49,654 nucleotides of DNA, from assembly GCA_902826065.1 (NCBI GenBank), contig CADEDM010000012.1, forward strand, positions 1-49,654, given 5' to 3'. The translations under genes and the position numbers were made by a program. The stretch is from an uncultured Acidobacteriota bacterium. Lineage in GTDB: Bacteria > Acidobacteriota > Vicinamibacteria > Vicinamibacterales > UBA2999. The notes under the pieces are model-generated. The model made no database searches and was not told the DNA's origin. It was given only the letters and a program-made list of their open reading frames with translations. How positions within the stretch are numbered: the first letter of the stretch is position 1; the number at the start of each line of letters is the position of its first letter. Positions 30,508-38,764 of the stretch are shown piece after piece.

Positions 30508-32421
30508 TCAGTTCCGGAACGGACCCACGACCACGCGGGCCCGGCCGCGCTTCGGCAGCGCCGCGCCGGGAATCCGCGGCAGGTCGACGGGCATCGACCA
30601 CGTCGCCTTGCCCTGACGAGCGGGCGTCGCCGGACGGACGTGCGCGAGCTGCGGGCCGCTCGGCCGATCGGTGCCGACGACAGCGGTGCAGGCCCACCGC
30701 AGGTAGGCAAGCCACTCGTCGGCCGGCAGCGCGTGGCCATAGAAGTAGCCCTGCAGCGCCTCGCAGCCGAGCGCGCGGAGGCGGTGCGCCTGCGCTTCGG
30801 TCTCGACGCCCTCACCCACCACCGGGGCGCCCAGCGTGCGGGCCATCGCGGCGACGGCAGTCACGATCGCGACGGCATCGCGACTGTCGGGCAGGTCGCG
30901 CGTCAGGGCGCCATCGATCTTGATGGCGGCAGGACGGACGCGGTTCAGCGCGCGCAGCGACGAGGCGCCGCTGCCGAAGTCGTCCACCACGACCGGCACC
31001 CCCATCCCAATCAACGCGTCGAGCACGCGGACGACGCGCGGCTCGTCGCTCGTCAGCACCGCTTCGCCGATCTCGATCTGCAGCGCCGACGGCCCGAGGT
31101 CCGACAACGCCTGGCGCATCCGCGCAACGACGTCCCCTTCGAGCAGTTGGCGCCGCGACAGGTTCAGGGACACCGGCACGGTGAAGCCGGCCTCGCGCAT
31201 GCGGCGCGCAGTCACCGCGACGTCCGCGATGACCTTCGCCGTCAGGGGGCCGGCCAGTTGGGCTTCCTCCGCCGCGGCGATGAACGCCGCCGGCGCCTGC
31301 AGGCCGTGGCCGGGCCGGCGCCAGCGCAGCAACGCCTCGCAGGCCACGATGCGCGGCTCGGCGGCGTGCCACACCGGCTGGTAGTGCAGCTCGAACTCGT
31401 CGCGGGTGACCGCCTGCGCCAGCGCCTGGTCGAGGACGATCCGCGCTCGCGAGTGCTCGTTCATCTGCGCGCGGTAGTAGCGGAACTGATGCTTCCCCGC
31501 CGCTTTGGCGGCGTACATCGCGGCGTCGGCGTGGCGGATCAAGGCGGCGGCGTCCTCGCCGTCGTTCGGATAGACGCTGATGCCCACGCTGGCGGTCAGC
31601 GTGACGGCGTGGCCCTGGATGTCGAACGGCGCCGACGCCGCCGTGACCAGCTTGCGCGCCAGCGTGGCGGCGAACCTGGGGTCGGCGAGATCCTCCATCA
31701 CGACCACGAACTCGTCGCCGCCGAGCCGGGCCACCGTGTCCATGTCGCGCGTGCGCGACACGATGCGCCGCGCCAGTTCCTGCAGCACGCGGTCGCCGGC
31801 CTCGTGGCCGTGGACGTCGTTCACGCTCTTGAAGCCGTCGAGGTCGAGGAACAACATGGCGAGCGAGCGGCCGGTGCGGCGCGCCATCGCCAGCGCGTGG
31901 TCGAGCGACGGCTGCAGGCCATGACGGTTGGCCAGCCCGGTCAGCGGATCGGTCACGGCCTGCGTGCGCAGCGTGGCGGCGTGGCTGGTGCGCTCCAGCG
32001 CGCACAGCATCGCGCGGACGAGCCCGGCGCCGCTGGCGTCGGCCAGACTGAGGCAGTCTTCGGCGCCGGCGCGAACCGCGGCCACGGCCGCTGTTTCGTC
32101 GGCGGCATCGGTGAGCAGAATCACGGGCAGCGCCGGATGCGCGTGGCGCAGCTCGCCCAGCGCCACACGGGCGACGTCGAGATGGCGAGCCTGCAGCAGC
32201 ACGAGCGCGCACGGCTGGGCGTCGAGACGGGCCAGCGCCCGGCCCAGGCCGACGACGCGGTCGAGACGCAACCGTCCGCGGGCGGCATCGCTGACCGCGC
32301 GATCGAGCAGCGTGGCATCGGCGGGCTCGTGCCCGGCGACGACGTGAAGGACGTGCACCGCCTCGCGGCGCGAGGGCCGGCGGGGGCGCGAACGCGGCAG
32401 GTCGAAGAGGGGGGAGCCCAT
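30508..32421 (-). CDS. Receiver-like / GGDEF / EAL bifunctional c-di-GMP protein
   Basis: A 637-residue protein. Residues ~22-143 have a receiver-like fold, but the phosphoacceptor position is Gln (ALVLLQARHLD, Q77), so phosphorylation is unlikely. Residues ~155-318 are an intact GGDEF domain (TDPLTGLANRHGL, LFLDLDGFKSVNDVHGHEAG, GGDEF 234-238) with I-site RDMD (225-228). Residues ~325-575 are an EAL domain with E362-A-L, EIGE, VVDDFGSGASS, IKIDGAL and GEGVET, so both activities may be present. The Arg/Pro/Lys-rich C-terminal tail is of unknown use. It lies 3 bp after the pyruvyltransferase-like/methyltransferase gene and 15 bp before maf, which puts c-di-GMP control inside the glycosylation transcript. 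Confidence 0.93.
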   Translation of the reverse strand: MGSPLFDLPRSRPRRPSRREAVHVLHVVAGHEPADATLLDRAVSDAARGRLRLDRVVGLGRALARLDAQPCALVLLQARHLDVARVALGELRHAHPALPVILLTDAADETAAVAAVRAGAEDCLSLADASGAGLVRAMLCALERTSHAATLRTQAVTDPLTGLANRHGLQPSLDHALAMARRTGRSLAMLFLDLDGFKSVNDVHGHEAGDRVLQELARRIVSRTRDMDTVARLGGDEFVVVMEDLADPRFAATLARKLVTAASAPFDIQGHAVTLTASVGISVYPNDGEDAAALIRHADAAMYAAKAAGKHQFRYYRAQMNEHSRARIVLDQALAQAVTRDEFELHYQPVWHAAEPRIVACEALLRWRRPGHGLQAPAAFIAAAEEAQLAGPLTAKVIADVAVTARRMREAGFTVPVSLNLSRRQLLEGDVVARMRQALSDLGPSALQIEIGEAVLTSDEPRVVRVLDALIGMGVPVVVDDFGSGASSLRALNRVRPAAIKIDGALTRDLPDSRDAVAIVTAVAAMARTLGAPVVGEGVETEAQAHRLRALGCEALQGYFYGHALPADEWLAYLRWACTAVVGTDRPSGPQLAHVRPATPARQGKATWSMPVDLPRIPGAALPKRGRARVVVGPFRN

Positions 32422-32424
32422 GAC

Positions 32425-34080
32425 CTACCGCCGCATCCAGGCGCCGCGCGACTGCTGCGCGGCCATGAGGACGCCGGCATGCACCGGCTCCATGACATCG
32501 GCCGGCGCGTGGGCGCGACGGCAGCTCGGACACAGGTGCGCCTGCGCCGACAGCACCAGCAGCGTGCCGCCGGTCGGCCCGGCGCCGTGGGTCACGAGCG
32601 AATCGGCGGCTTCGTGCAGGCCAAGCCCCAGATCCGCCAGGCGGCGGCGCCACCACTCGGTGCTGACGTGATGTTCGAAGGCGCGGTCGGCGCGCGGCGG
32701 GCGTCCCGAGACCTCGACCACGAGGGCATCGCGGCCGACGCGGGCGAGTTCGGCGACGGCCGCCTCGAGGTCGTCGACCTCCAGATGCTCGAGCCAGTCG
32801 GCCGAGACGACCACCGTCGAGAACACGTGGTCGGCGAACGGCAGCGCCATCGGCGTCGCCTTCGAGTAGCGGGTGCGGTCGGGACGATCGAGGCGGCGCG
32901 CGACGTCGGCGCCCCACGACCGCAAGCCGGACTTGGCCAGCGCTTCCACCAGCTGCCCTTGTCCGGCGCCGGCGTGCAGCACGCTGCCGCCCGCCGGCGT
33001 GAGGGTGCGGACGACGTCGACGACGCCGTCGATGGTGCCCGTCCACGTGTCGTCGCGGCCGGTGAGCGCCAGCGACGGGCGCAGGCGCGAGAAGAGGTCC
33101 GACGGGCCGCGACCGGTGCACCGGGCGCCGGCCACGGTGAACCACGACTTGGCGTCGATCGCGGCCGCCACGCGGGCGCGCAGCGGAAGGGTCGCATCGG
33201 CCGCCGCGGCCGGATACCCGGTCAGCGAGGCGACCAGGGCCTTGGCGGCGGCGTCATCGCCCAGCACCACGAACGGCACGCCCGCCTTCAACGCGAGGCT
33301 GGCGCCGTCGCGGCCGCCGGTGAGCACGGCCGACGCCGTCCCGAGGTCGGCGACGGCGTGCGTCCAGTCCCAGGGGCTGCCCGGCGCATCGAGCGGATAG
33401 TCGGCGACCAGGCCCGGCCACGTGGCGCGCACGGCCGCGAGGTCCTCGGTGAAGTCGGCGCGGCGCTCGGGCCGGCAGTCGGTGACCACGAGGTGGTCGG
33501 CGAAGTCGCGGGCCGCGGCCGGCGCGAACGGCGCGGCCAGAATCGAGTCGGCCACCTTGCGGTGCGCCACGCCCAGCGCCTGCAGGCAGCGGGCGCTCGC
33601 CTCGTCGCGCACCGTGCAGTCGGCCAGGCCCATCAGGATGTCGAGACCCTCGTCCACCGCGCCGATCGACGCGTTCACGAGGTAGGTGGGCAGGTCGAGG
33701 TGCTGCGCGGCGCCGAGGATGGCCAGCAGGTGGCGGTGCGGACGGTCGCGCCAGGTGTCGCCCGCGACCACCACCACGTCGACGTCCGTGAACACGCGGC
33801 GCAGTTCGGTCGACGCCAACGCGACCGCGATGCCGTCGTCGAGCGTGCCGACGCCGAGGTCGCGGAAGTCGCCACGGAAGTAGGCGTGGCGCACGAGCGC
33901 GCCGGCCCGCTGCAGCATCCGTCGGTGGGCCTGCGAGACCGCCAGGCTCACCACCTGGGGCTCATCGCCACTGTCGTTGAAGAGACCGACGGCGAGCGGC
34001 GGCGTGGTCGAGGGTCGGCGCGGATGGCCGCCGAGGTGCGCGGCGGCGATGGCGTCGTGTCGGGGAGTCAGCACGTCCAT
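32425..34080 (-). CDS. Polysaccharide-pyruvyl-transferase-like domain fused to a methyltransferase
   Basis: A 551-residue fusion. Residues ~30-330 match the pyruvyl-transferase (CsaB/WcaK-like, GT-B-like) pattern: LFNDSGDEPQVVSLAVSQ, VVVVAGDTWRDRPHRHLLAI and DCTVRDEASARCLQALGV followed by VADSIL. Residues ~365-515 are a SAM-dependent methyltransferase (GGSVLHAGAGQGQLVEAL, VVVSADWLEHLEVDDLEAAV). The C-terminus has LCPSCRRAH, a CxxC that might bind zinc. ATG 34080 has GAGGGC just before it. The pyruvyl-transferase-like part could make a pyruvyl ketal or be a glycosyltransferase-fold relative with another role. The methyltransferase may modify the same product. Confidence 0.82.
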   Translation of the reverse strand: MDVLTPRHDAIAAAHLGGHPRRPSTTPPLAVGLFNDSGDEPQVVSLAVSQAHRRMLQRAGALVRHAYFRGDFRDLGVGTLDDGIAVALASTELRRVFTDVDVVVVAGDTWRDRPHRHLLAILGAAQHLDLPTYLVNASIGAVDEGLDILMGLADCTVRDEASARCLQALGVAHRKVADSILAAPFAPAAARDFADHLVVTDCRPERRADFTEDLAAVRATWPGLVADYPLDAPGSPWDWTHAVADLGTASAVLTGGRDGASLALKAGVPFVVLGDDAAAKALVASLTGYPAAAADATLPLRARVAAAIDAKSWFTVAGARCTGRGPSDLFSRLRPSLALTGRDDTWTGTIDGVVDVVRTLTPAGGSVLHAGAGQGQLVEALAKSGLRSWGADVARRLDRPDRTRYSKATPMALPFADHVFSTVVVSADWLEHLEVDDLEAAVAELARVGRDALVVEVSGRPPRADRAFEHHVSTEWWRRRLADLGLGLHEAADSLVTHGAGPTGGTLLVLSAQAHLCPSCRRAHAPADVMEPVHAGVLMAAQQSRGAWMRR

Positions 34081-34091
34081 GCCCTCGAAAG

Positions 34092-34107
34092 AGCAACGGA
34101 TGTGCCG
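34092..34107 (-). promoter_or_regulatory. Sigma-54-like promoter before the pyruvyl-transferase-like gene
   Basis: Minus strand CGGCACA-TCCG-TTGCT (34107 to 34092), 10 of 12 consensus positions with exact GG-N10-GC spacing, in the 147-bp gap that interrupts the coupled run. The predicted start (about 34081) is directly at ATG 34080, so the message would be leaderless or start slightly earlier. This weakens the call. Confidence 0.45.
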
Positions 34108-34227
34108 CGGGGCGAAGGATGGGCGATCTGACGCGATGCTGTGCAGAACGTGCCGGCGCAGTGTCGGCGGGCCGGCAGGGGGCGCGGCGTGCGGTCGTTC
34201 GACCGACAGGCCGACGGCCGGACGACG

Positions 34228-35355
34228 CTACGACAGGCGCGCGTACTCGCGCATGTAGCCGGTGACCATCCGGTCGACCGTGAACTCCGACTGGTAACGG
34301 ACGCGGGCCCGCTGCTGCACCGCGCGCAAGGCCTGCGGCTCGGCCGACCGCGCCAGCCCGATGGTGGCGGCCAGCGCCTTGGCGTCGAACGGATCGAACA
34401 GCCAGCCGGTCTGGCCGTCGTCGATGAACTCCGTCAGTTCCGGCACCCGCCCGGCCACGACCGGGACTTCGTCGCAGAAGGCCTCGAGCACGGCCAGCGG
34501 CTGCTCGCCGTCACCGGACGGCAGCACGAGGAGATCGGCCTCGTGCGCATAACGGCGCAGCGGCGTCTGCGGCGGCGCATTGAGCACGGTGACCGGACCA
34601 TCCGTCGGCCAGTGGGCCGTGGCGATCTGCTGCTCGGTCAACCCGAACACCACGCACAGGATGCGCAGCTTCGCGTCGACGTGCGGCAAAGCGTTGGCCA
34701 GCACCCGCTGGTCGTGCGACGTCGGCGTCGCTGCCGAGTAGCACAGCACCAGGCCGCCGTTCTTGCGCCAGGCCGCCATCTCGCGCGCCAGGACATCACC
34801 GGGATCGTCGGGCGGCGCCGCTGGAATGCCGTAGGGCACGACGGCGAGCTGGCGTCGCACCACACCGCGCGACACGAAATGCTCGGCCACGGCCCACGTC
34901 GGCACGACCGCGCGATCGACGAGGTTCATGACCTCGAGGTCGTAGGCCTGGCGGTGCGGCGAGGGCCGCGAGACCGTCCACTCGTGGGTCGTCTGCAGGA
35001 TCGGGACGCGCGCGGTGACCTTGCGGGCGGCCGCGATGGCGATCACGCTGGGCACGGTGCCGTGCGTGTGCAGCACACCGAAGGCCGAGGCAGTGCCGAG
35101 GTTGTCGTGGATGAACTGCACGACGTCGGCGTTCTTGCCGGTCTGGCGCACGGCCAGCGTGTCCACCTCGTGGACGTTCACGCCGGCCTCGAGCAGCTTC
35201 TCCAGCAGGTCGGGCTGGTTGCGCTGCAGGCCGACCGGCGTCTGCGATGTCAGCACCGTCACCGAGTGACCGGCGCGCCGCTGCCCGCTGGACAGATCGA
35301 CCAGTGCCTGGCCGGACGCCCCGCTCACGAAGCCTGTCAGATGGAGAATCCGCAC
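34228..35355 (-). CDS. Glycosyltransferase family 4
   Basis: A 375-residue GT-B enzyme. The start is taken as GTG 35355 (VRILHLTGFVSGASGQALVD): it falls 13 bp after the dehydratase stop and begins exactly at the first Rossmann strand. The open frame back to 35502 codes Arg/Pro-rich sequence overlapping that gene. Motifs include VLHTHGTVPSVIAIAAARKV, LQTTHEWTVSRPSPH and LAVVPYGIPAA. The C-terminal motif GDGEQPLAVLEAFCDEVPVV is a GT4 E-x7-E region in which the first Glu is shifted by one residue, a small departure from the rule. A 147-bp gap with a sigma-54-like site follows. Confidence 0.88.
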   Translation of the reverse strand: MRILHLTGFVSGASGQALVDLSSGQRRAGHSVTVLTSQTPVGLQRNQPDLLEKLLEAGVNVHEVDTLAVRQTGKNADVVQFIHDNLGTASAFGVLHTHGTVPSVIAIAAARKVTARVPILQTTHEWTVSRPSPHRQAYDLEVMNLVDRAVVPTWAVAEHFVSRGVVRRQLAVVPYGIPAAPPDDPGDVLAREMAAWRKNGGLVLCYSAATPTSHDQRVLANALPHVDAKLRILCVVFGLTEQQIATAHWPTDGPVTVLNAPPQTPLRRYAHEADLLVLPSGDGEQPLAVLEAFCDEVPVVAGRVPELTEFIDDGQTGWLFDPFDAKALAATIGLARSAEPQALRAVQQRARVRYQSEFTVDRMVTGYMREYARLS

Positions 35356-35368
35356 GTCCCTGCTCCAC

Positions 35369-36517
35369 TCACGCCGTCTGCCGCCATCCCGGACGCCGTC
35401 CCGTCGGCGCCGTCTGCCGCCGGGCATGTGCCCGGGCCTCCTCGCTCGCCACGTAGTCGGGCACCGCCGCGGCCAGCCGGTCGAGCGTGGCCGCGGAGTC
35501 ACCCTCTTCCACCAATCGGCGCAACCCGGCCACGACTTCTCGTACGGCGGCGCCGTCGTCGGGACGCTGGCGCGCCACCCAGATGCGCTGGTGCGCCGTG
35601 GGGCACATGCGCAGGCCCTGCGTGGTCAGCTCTTCGCACCGCTTCTCGCCCGGCCCGAGCCCGACCACCCGCACCGGGACGCGGGCGTGACCGGCGGCCG
35701 CTTCCATCGCCAGCAGGCGCTCGGTGAGCGGCCCGATCTCGATCGGCTCGCCCATGTCGAGCCAGTAGGTCTCGGGACGCCGCGCCAGCAGGTCGGCCTT
35801 CATCACCAGCGACACCGCCTCCCCGGCCGTCATCACGTAGCGGGTGGCGCCGGGATCGGTGAGCGACAGCGCCAGTCCCTGACGGATGCGGTCGCGGAAG
35901 ATCGCCAGCAGGCTGCCGCTGCTGCCGAGGATGTTGCCGAAGCGCACGACGATGGCGCGCGCGCCGCGCGCCGACTCGGCCAGGGCGACGAACTCGGCGA
36001 GGCGCTTGGTGGCGCCCATGACGCTGCGCGGCGCCGCGGCCTTGTCGGAGGAGATCAGGACGAACCGCGCGCCGGCGTCGCGCGAGGCGGCGGCGACGTT
36101 GGCCGTGCCGAGCACGTTGGTCGCGACGGCGGCGCACACGTCGCGCTCCATCATCGACACGTGCTTGTAGGCGGCGGCGTGGAAGATGACGTCGGGCGCG
36201 GCGGCCGCGATGGTGCGCCCGATGCGTGCCGCGTGGGTGATGTCGGCGAGCACCGGCTCGACGACGAGCTCGGGCACGCGCTCGGCCAGCTCGCGCGCGA
36301 TCTCGAACAGATGCAGCTCCGAGTGGTCGACGAGCGTCAACACGGCGGGACCGCAGTCGGCCAGGTGCCGGGCCAGCTCCGAGCCCACGGATCCGCCGGC
36401 CCCCGTGATCAACAGGCGGCGTCCGGCGTAGCGCCGGCGGTCGGCCGCGGTGAGCAGCTGCCGCACCGGACGATTAAGCAGCGTGGCCAGTTCGGCCTCG
36501 GTGAAGGGACACCTCAC
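35369..36517 (-). CDS. UDP-GlcNAc 4,6-dehydratase-like, soluble, Met-type (WbpM/PglF class)
   Basis: A 382-residue NAD(P)-dependent extended SDR of the CapD/polysaccharide biosynthesis family. Visible: LLITGAGGSVGSELARHL (cofactor loop), DHSELHLFEI, DVIFHAAAYKHVSMME, NVLGTANVA, SSDK (156-159) and SVMGATKR. The usual catalytic Tyr of Tyr-xxx-Lys is M167 with K171, as in WbpM and PglF (C5-retaining) and unlike PseB, which has Tyr. It lacks the membrane helices of WbpM and is soluble. This predicts the UDP-4-keto-6-deoxy-GlcNAc used for bacillosamine or legionaminic-type sugars rather than pseudaminic acid. The GTG start overlaps the motB stop (GTGA). Confidence 0.9.
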   Translation of the reverse strand: MRCPFTEAELATLLNRPVRQLLTAADRRRYAGRRLLITGAGGSVGSELARHLADCGPAVLTLVDHSELHLFEIARELAERVPELVVEPVLADITHAARIGRTIAAAAPDVIFHAAAYKHVSMMERDVCAAVATNVLGTANVAAASRDAGARFVLISSDKAAAPRSVMGATKRLAEFVALAESARGARAIVVRFGNILGSSGSLLAIFRDRIRQGLALSLTDPGATRYVMTAGEAVSLVMKADLLARRPETYWLDMGEPIEIGPLTERLLAMEAAAGHARVPVRVVGLGPGEKRCEELTTQGLRMCPTAHQRIWVARQRPDDGAAVREVVAGLRRLVEEGDSAATLDRLAAAVPDYVASEEARAHARRQTAPTGRRPGWRQTA

Positions 36518-37227
36518 GGCGCCACTCCCGCCGGCTCCTCGGCCCGCGCCGTCGCGTCGTTCAGCAGCACGAGATCGACACGGCGATTGCGGGCCCGGCC
36601 CGCCGGCGACGCGTTGGCGGCGCGCGGACGGAACTCGCCATAGCCGGCCGCCGACAGCCGCGCCGGCGCCACGCTGCCGTCACCGATGAGGAACGCCACG
36701 ACGCGCGTGGCGCGCGCCGTCGACAGCTCCCAGTTCGACTGGTAGCGCGAGGTGCGGATCGGGGTGTCATCGGTATGGCCCTCGATGCGCACGGCGTTCG
36801 GCAGTGTGGTCAGGACGCCGGCGACGCGGCCCAGCATGGCGGCGGCCTCCCTGGAGAGATCCGCCTGGCCGACCTCGAACGAGCCGGCCTCGGGGACCTC
36901 GATCACGAGGCCGCGCGGGTCGTCGATGAGCTGGAGATAGCCGGCGGCGAGCTCGGGAGCCAGCGCAATCTCGACCTCGTCGCGCAGCGTGGCGGCGCGA
37001 CGGGCGGCGTCCGCCGCGGCCTGTTCGGCGGCCGACGGCTGGGCCGGCACAGCCGGTTCGACCACTGCCGCCGGCACCGGCGCCGGGGTCGGCGTCTGCT
37101 CCGCGGTCTTCGCCAGGACCGCGGCGTACATCGTCAGGAAGAACGCGCACAGCAGGGTCATGAAGTCGGCGTACGAGATCAGCCAGCGGTCGCGCGACAC
37201 CTGCGTGGCGGACAGCTTGATGTTCAC
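36514..37227 (-). CDS. motB: Second MotB-like stator protein
   Basis: A 237-residue MotB/PomB-type protein. GTG 37227 overlaps the TGA of the MotA-like gene (GTGA) and is preferred over the longer frame to 37605. The N-terminus is short (~14 residues), followed by the membrane helix WLISYADFMTLLCAFFLTMYA with the ion-binding D21. An Ala/Pro linker (~40-65) precedes the OmpA-like domain (~100-220): VRIEGHTDDTPIRTS, NWELSTARATRVVAFLI, AGYGEFRP and RNRRVDLVLL. It is shorter than the MotB at 9040-9975, lacks its His-rich start and has a different linker, so this is a distinct stator type, like MotCD beside MotAB in Pseudomonas. Confidence 0.92.
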   Translation of the reverse strand: MNIKLSATQVSRDRWLISYADFMTLLCAFFLTMYAAVLAKTAEQTPTPAPVPAAVVEPAVPAQPSAAEQAAADAARRAATLRDEVEIALAPELAAGYLQLIDDPRGLVIEVPEAGSFEVGQADLSREAAAMLGRVAGVLTTLPNAVRIEGHTDDTPIRTSRYQSNWELSTARATRVVAFLIGDGSVAPARLSAAGYGEFRPRAANASPAGRARNRRVDLVLLNDATARAEEPAGVAP

Positions 37228-38048
37228 GATCTCACCAGGCGGGCGCGAGGCGACGAGTCCTTGGCCGGGCGCGCCACGCCGTGCCACGCCGTGAGCAGGC
37301 TGCGCAGGTGGCCATCGACGAGCGTCGGGTGGATGCCCTGCTGAATGGCGACGGCGCCCTCGATGACGACCTCGCGGTTCAGCGCCGCCTGGCGGCCGAT
37401 GCTGCGCAGGCGCGTGGCCAGCGGCAGGAACACCAGGTTCGCGGCACCGACGCCGTAAACGGTGGCGACGAAGGCCACGGCGACGCCGGGCCCGACGGCC
37501 GCCGGCGAAGTCAGGCGATCGAGCGCATGGATGAGGCCGAGGACCGCGCCGAGAATCCCGAGCGTCGGCGCATAGCCGCCGGCCGCCTCGAGCACCAGCG
37601 CACACTCGGCGTCGGCCTCCTCGCGCACCTGGCTGAAGGTCTTGAGCGTGTGGCGCACGTCGGCGGCGGGCACGCCGTCGACCAGCAGCGACAACGCCCG
37701 CACGAGGAACGGATCATCGTGCTTGGCCATCTCGCCCTCGAGCGAGAGCGCGCCGCGCGTCCGCGCCCGCGTCGCGTACTCGGCCATGCGCGCCAGCAGC
37801 GCCGTGTCCGACTCCGGCTGACGGCCGAAGGCCGACGCCAGTGCGCGGCCGGTGCGCGTCAGCAGCGACAGCGGGAAGCTGAACAGCACCGCCGCGAACG
37901 TGCCGCCGAACACGATGAGCGCGGCCGACGGCTGCAGCAGCAGTTGCAGGCGGCCGCCGTCGATCGATTGCGCGGCGACGACCAGGCCCACCGTCAACGG
38001 GACGCTGAACAGGAAGGCGGCGTCGGTGAAGCGTCGAGGTCTGGTCAC
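37224..38048 (-). CDS. motA: Second MotA-like stator protein
   Basis: A 274-residue MotA/PomA/MotC-type protein. GTG 38048 overlaps the TGA of the SpsF gene. Four hydrophobic segments are visible: AAFLFSVPLTVGLVVAA, LIVFGGTFAAVLFSFPLSLL, YAPTLGILGAVLGLIHAL (with the conserved Pro) and GVAVAFVATVYGVGAANLVF. A charged cytoplasmic loop lies between segments 2 and 3. The pattern is of the Pom/MotC kind, shorter than the MotA at 9984-10856. With the following motB it forms a second stator unit translated in line with the nonulosonate genes. Confidence 0.91.
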   Translation of the reverse strand: MTRPRRFTDAAFLFSVPLTVGLVVAAQSIDGGRLQLLLQPSAALIVFGGTFAAVLFSFPLSLLTRTGRALASAFGRQPESDTALLARMAEYATRARTRGALSLEGEMAKHDDPFLVRALSLLVDGVPAADVRHTLKTFSQVREEADAECALVLEAAGGYAPTLGILGAVLGLIHALDRLTSPAAVGPGVAVAFVATVYGVGAANLVFLPLATRLRSIGRQAALNREVVIEGAVAIQQGIHPTLVDGHLRSLLTAWHGVARPAKDSSPRARLVRS

Positions 38049-38764
38049 CGCGCGTCCGCTCCCGTCTGGTCGAAGATCACGGCGTCACGCAGCCGGTCGG
38101 CCGCGGCGATGAACTCGGCGATCGGGCGCGGCGTCTCCGCCGGACCGGCTTCGAGATGGACACGGCGCACGTACTCGAGATCCTCGATGGTGTCGACCGT
38201 GAAGCGGAGATCCGGGCGGCGCAGCACCGACGGCGCCAGCGCGTCGATGGCGCGCGAGCGGCCGTCGCGACGGATGAACGGCGTCACGTGCTCGCGGTCG
38301 TAGGGTTCGGTGGCCAGCGCGGCCGCACGCACCAGCGCGCCCATCGTCATGGCCTCGACGGTGCCGCCGAGCGGCAGACCGTAGTCGACGACGTAGTCGG
38401 CGCCCGACCGCTCGAGGATCTCCAGCGTCCGCAGCGGCGCCTCGAGATCCACGATCGGGTTGTCGGCGGTGGCGCGGATGACGGCCGGCACGCCGAGCAG
38501 CGACGCCGCGAAGGCGTAGCGGCCCAGCACGTCGTCCGACGAGCCGCGCACGACGGCCACGCCGAGTCGGTCGGCCTCTTCGCACAGCAGGTCGTCTTCG
38601 AGCAACGTCGTGGTCGCGACGACCACCGGCAGCTCGGCCTGGCACGACAGCCGCTCCACGACCCTGGCCAGCAGCGAGCGGCCGGCGATCGGCGCCAGCG
38701 ACTTGCCGGGCAGGCGCTCGGAGCCCATCCGGGCCTGGATGATGATGGCAGCGCGGGCGCTCAC
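38045..38764 (-). CDS. SpsF-like cytidylyltransferase (probable CMP-nonulosonate synthetase)
   Basis: A 239-residue nucleotidyltransferase of the SpsF/CMP-KDO-synthetase fold that would activate the nonulosonic acid with CTP. The signature AAIIIQARMGSERLPGKSLA lies at residues ~5-24, followed by VVERL, VVVATTTLLEDD, VVRGSSDDVLGRY, VIRATADNPIVD and LRFTVDTIEDLEYVR, all typical of SpsF. GTG 38764 overlaps the ATP-grasp stop (GTGA); the frame reaching 38857 is inside that gene. SpsF is used in the B. subtilis spore coat sugar pathway in place of PseF/NeuA, and the set of genes here resembles that operon. Confidence 0.88.
   Translation of the reverse strand: MSARAAIIIQARMGSERLPGKSLAPIAGRSLLARVVERLSCQAELPVVVATTTLLEDDLLCEEADRLGVAVVRGSSDDVLGRYAFAASLLGVPAVIRATADNPIVDLEAPLRTLEILERSGADYVVDYGLPLGGTVEAMTMGALVRAAALATEPYDREHVTPFIRRDGRSRAIDALAPSVLRRPDLRFTVDTIEDLEYVRRVHLEAGPAETPRPIAEFIAAADRLRDAVIFDQTGADAR

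Noticed and set aside
29602-34131. A 1509-codon open frame on the plus strand
   Set aside because: It lies opposite maf, the GGDEF-EAL gene and the pyruvyl-transferase fusion, all with clear motifs. Its translation is Arg/His/Gln-rich with no domain. Long antisense frames are expected at this GC content.
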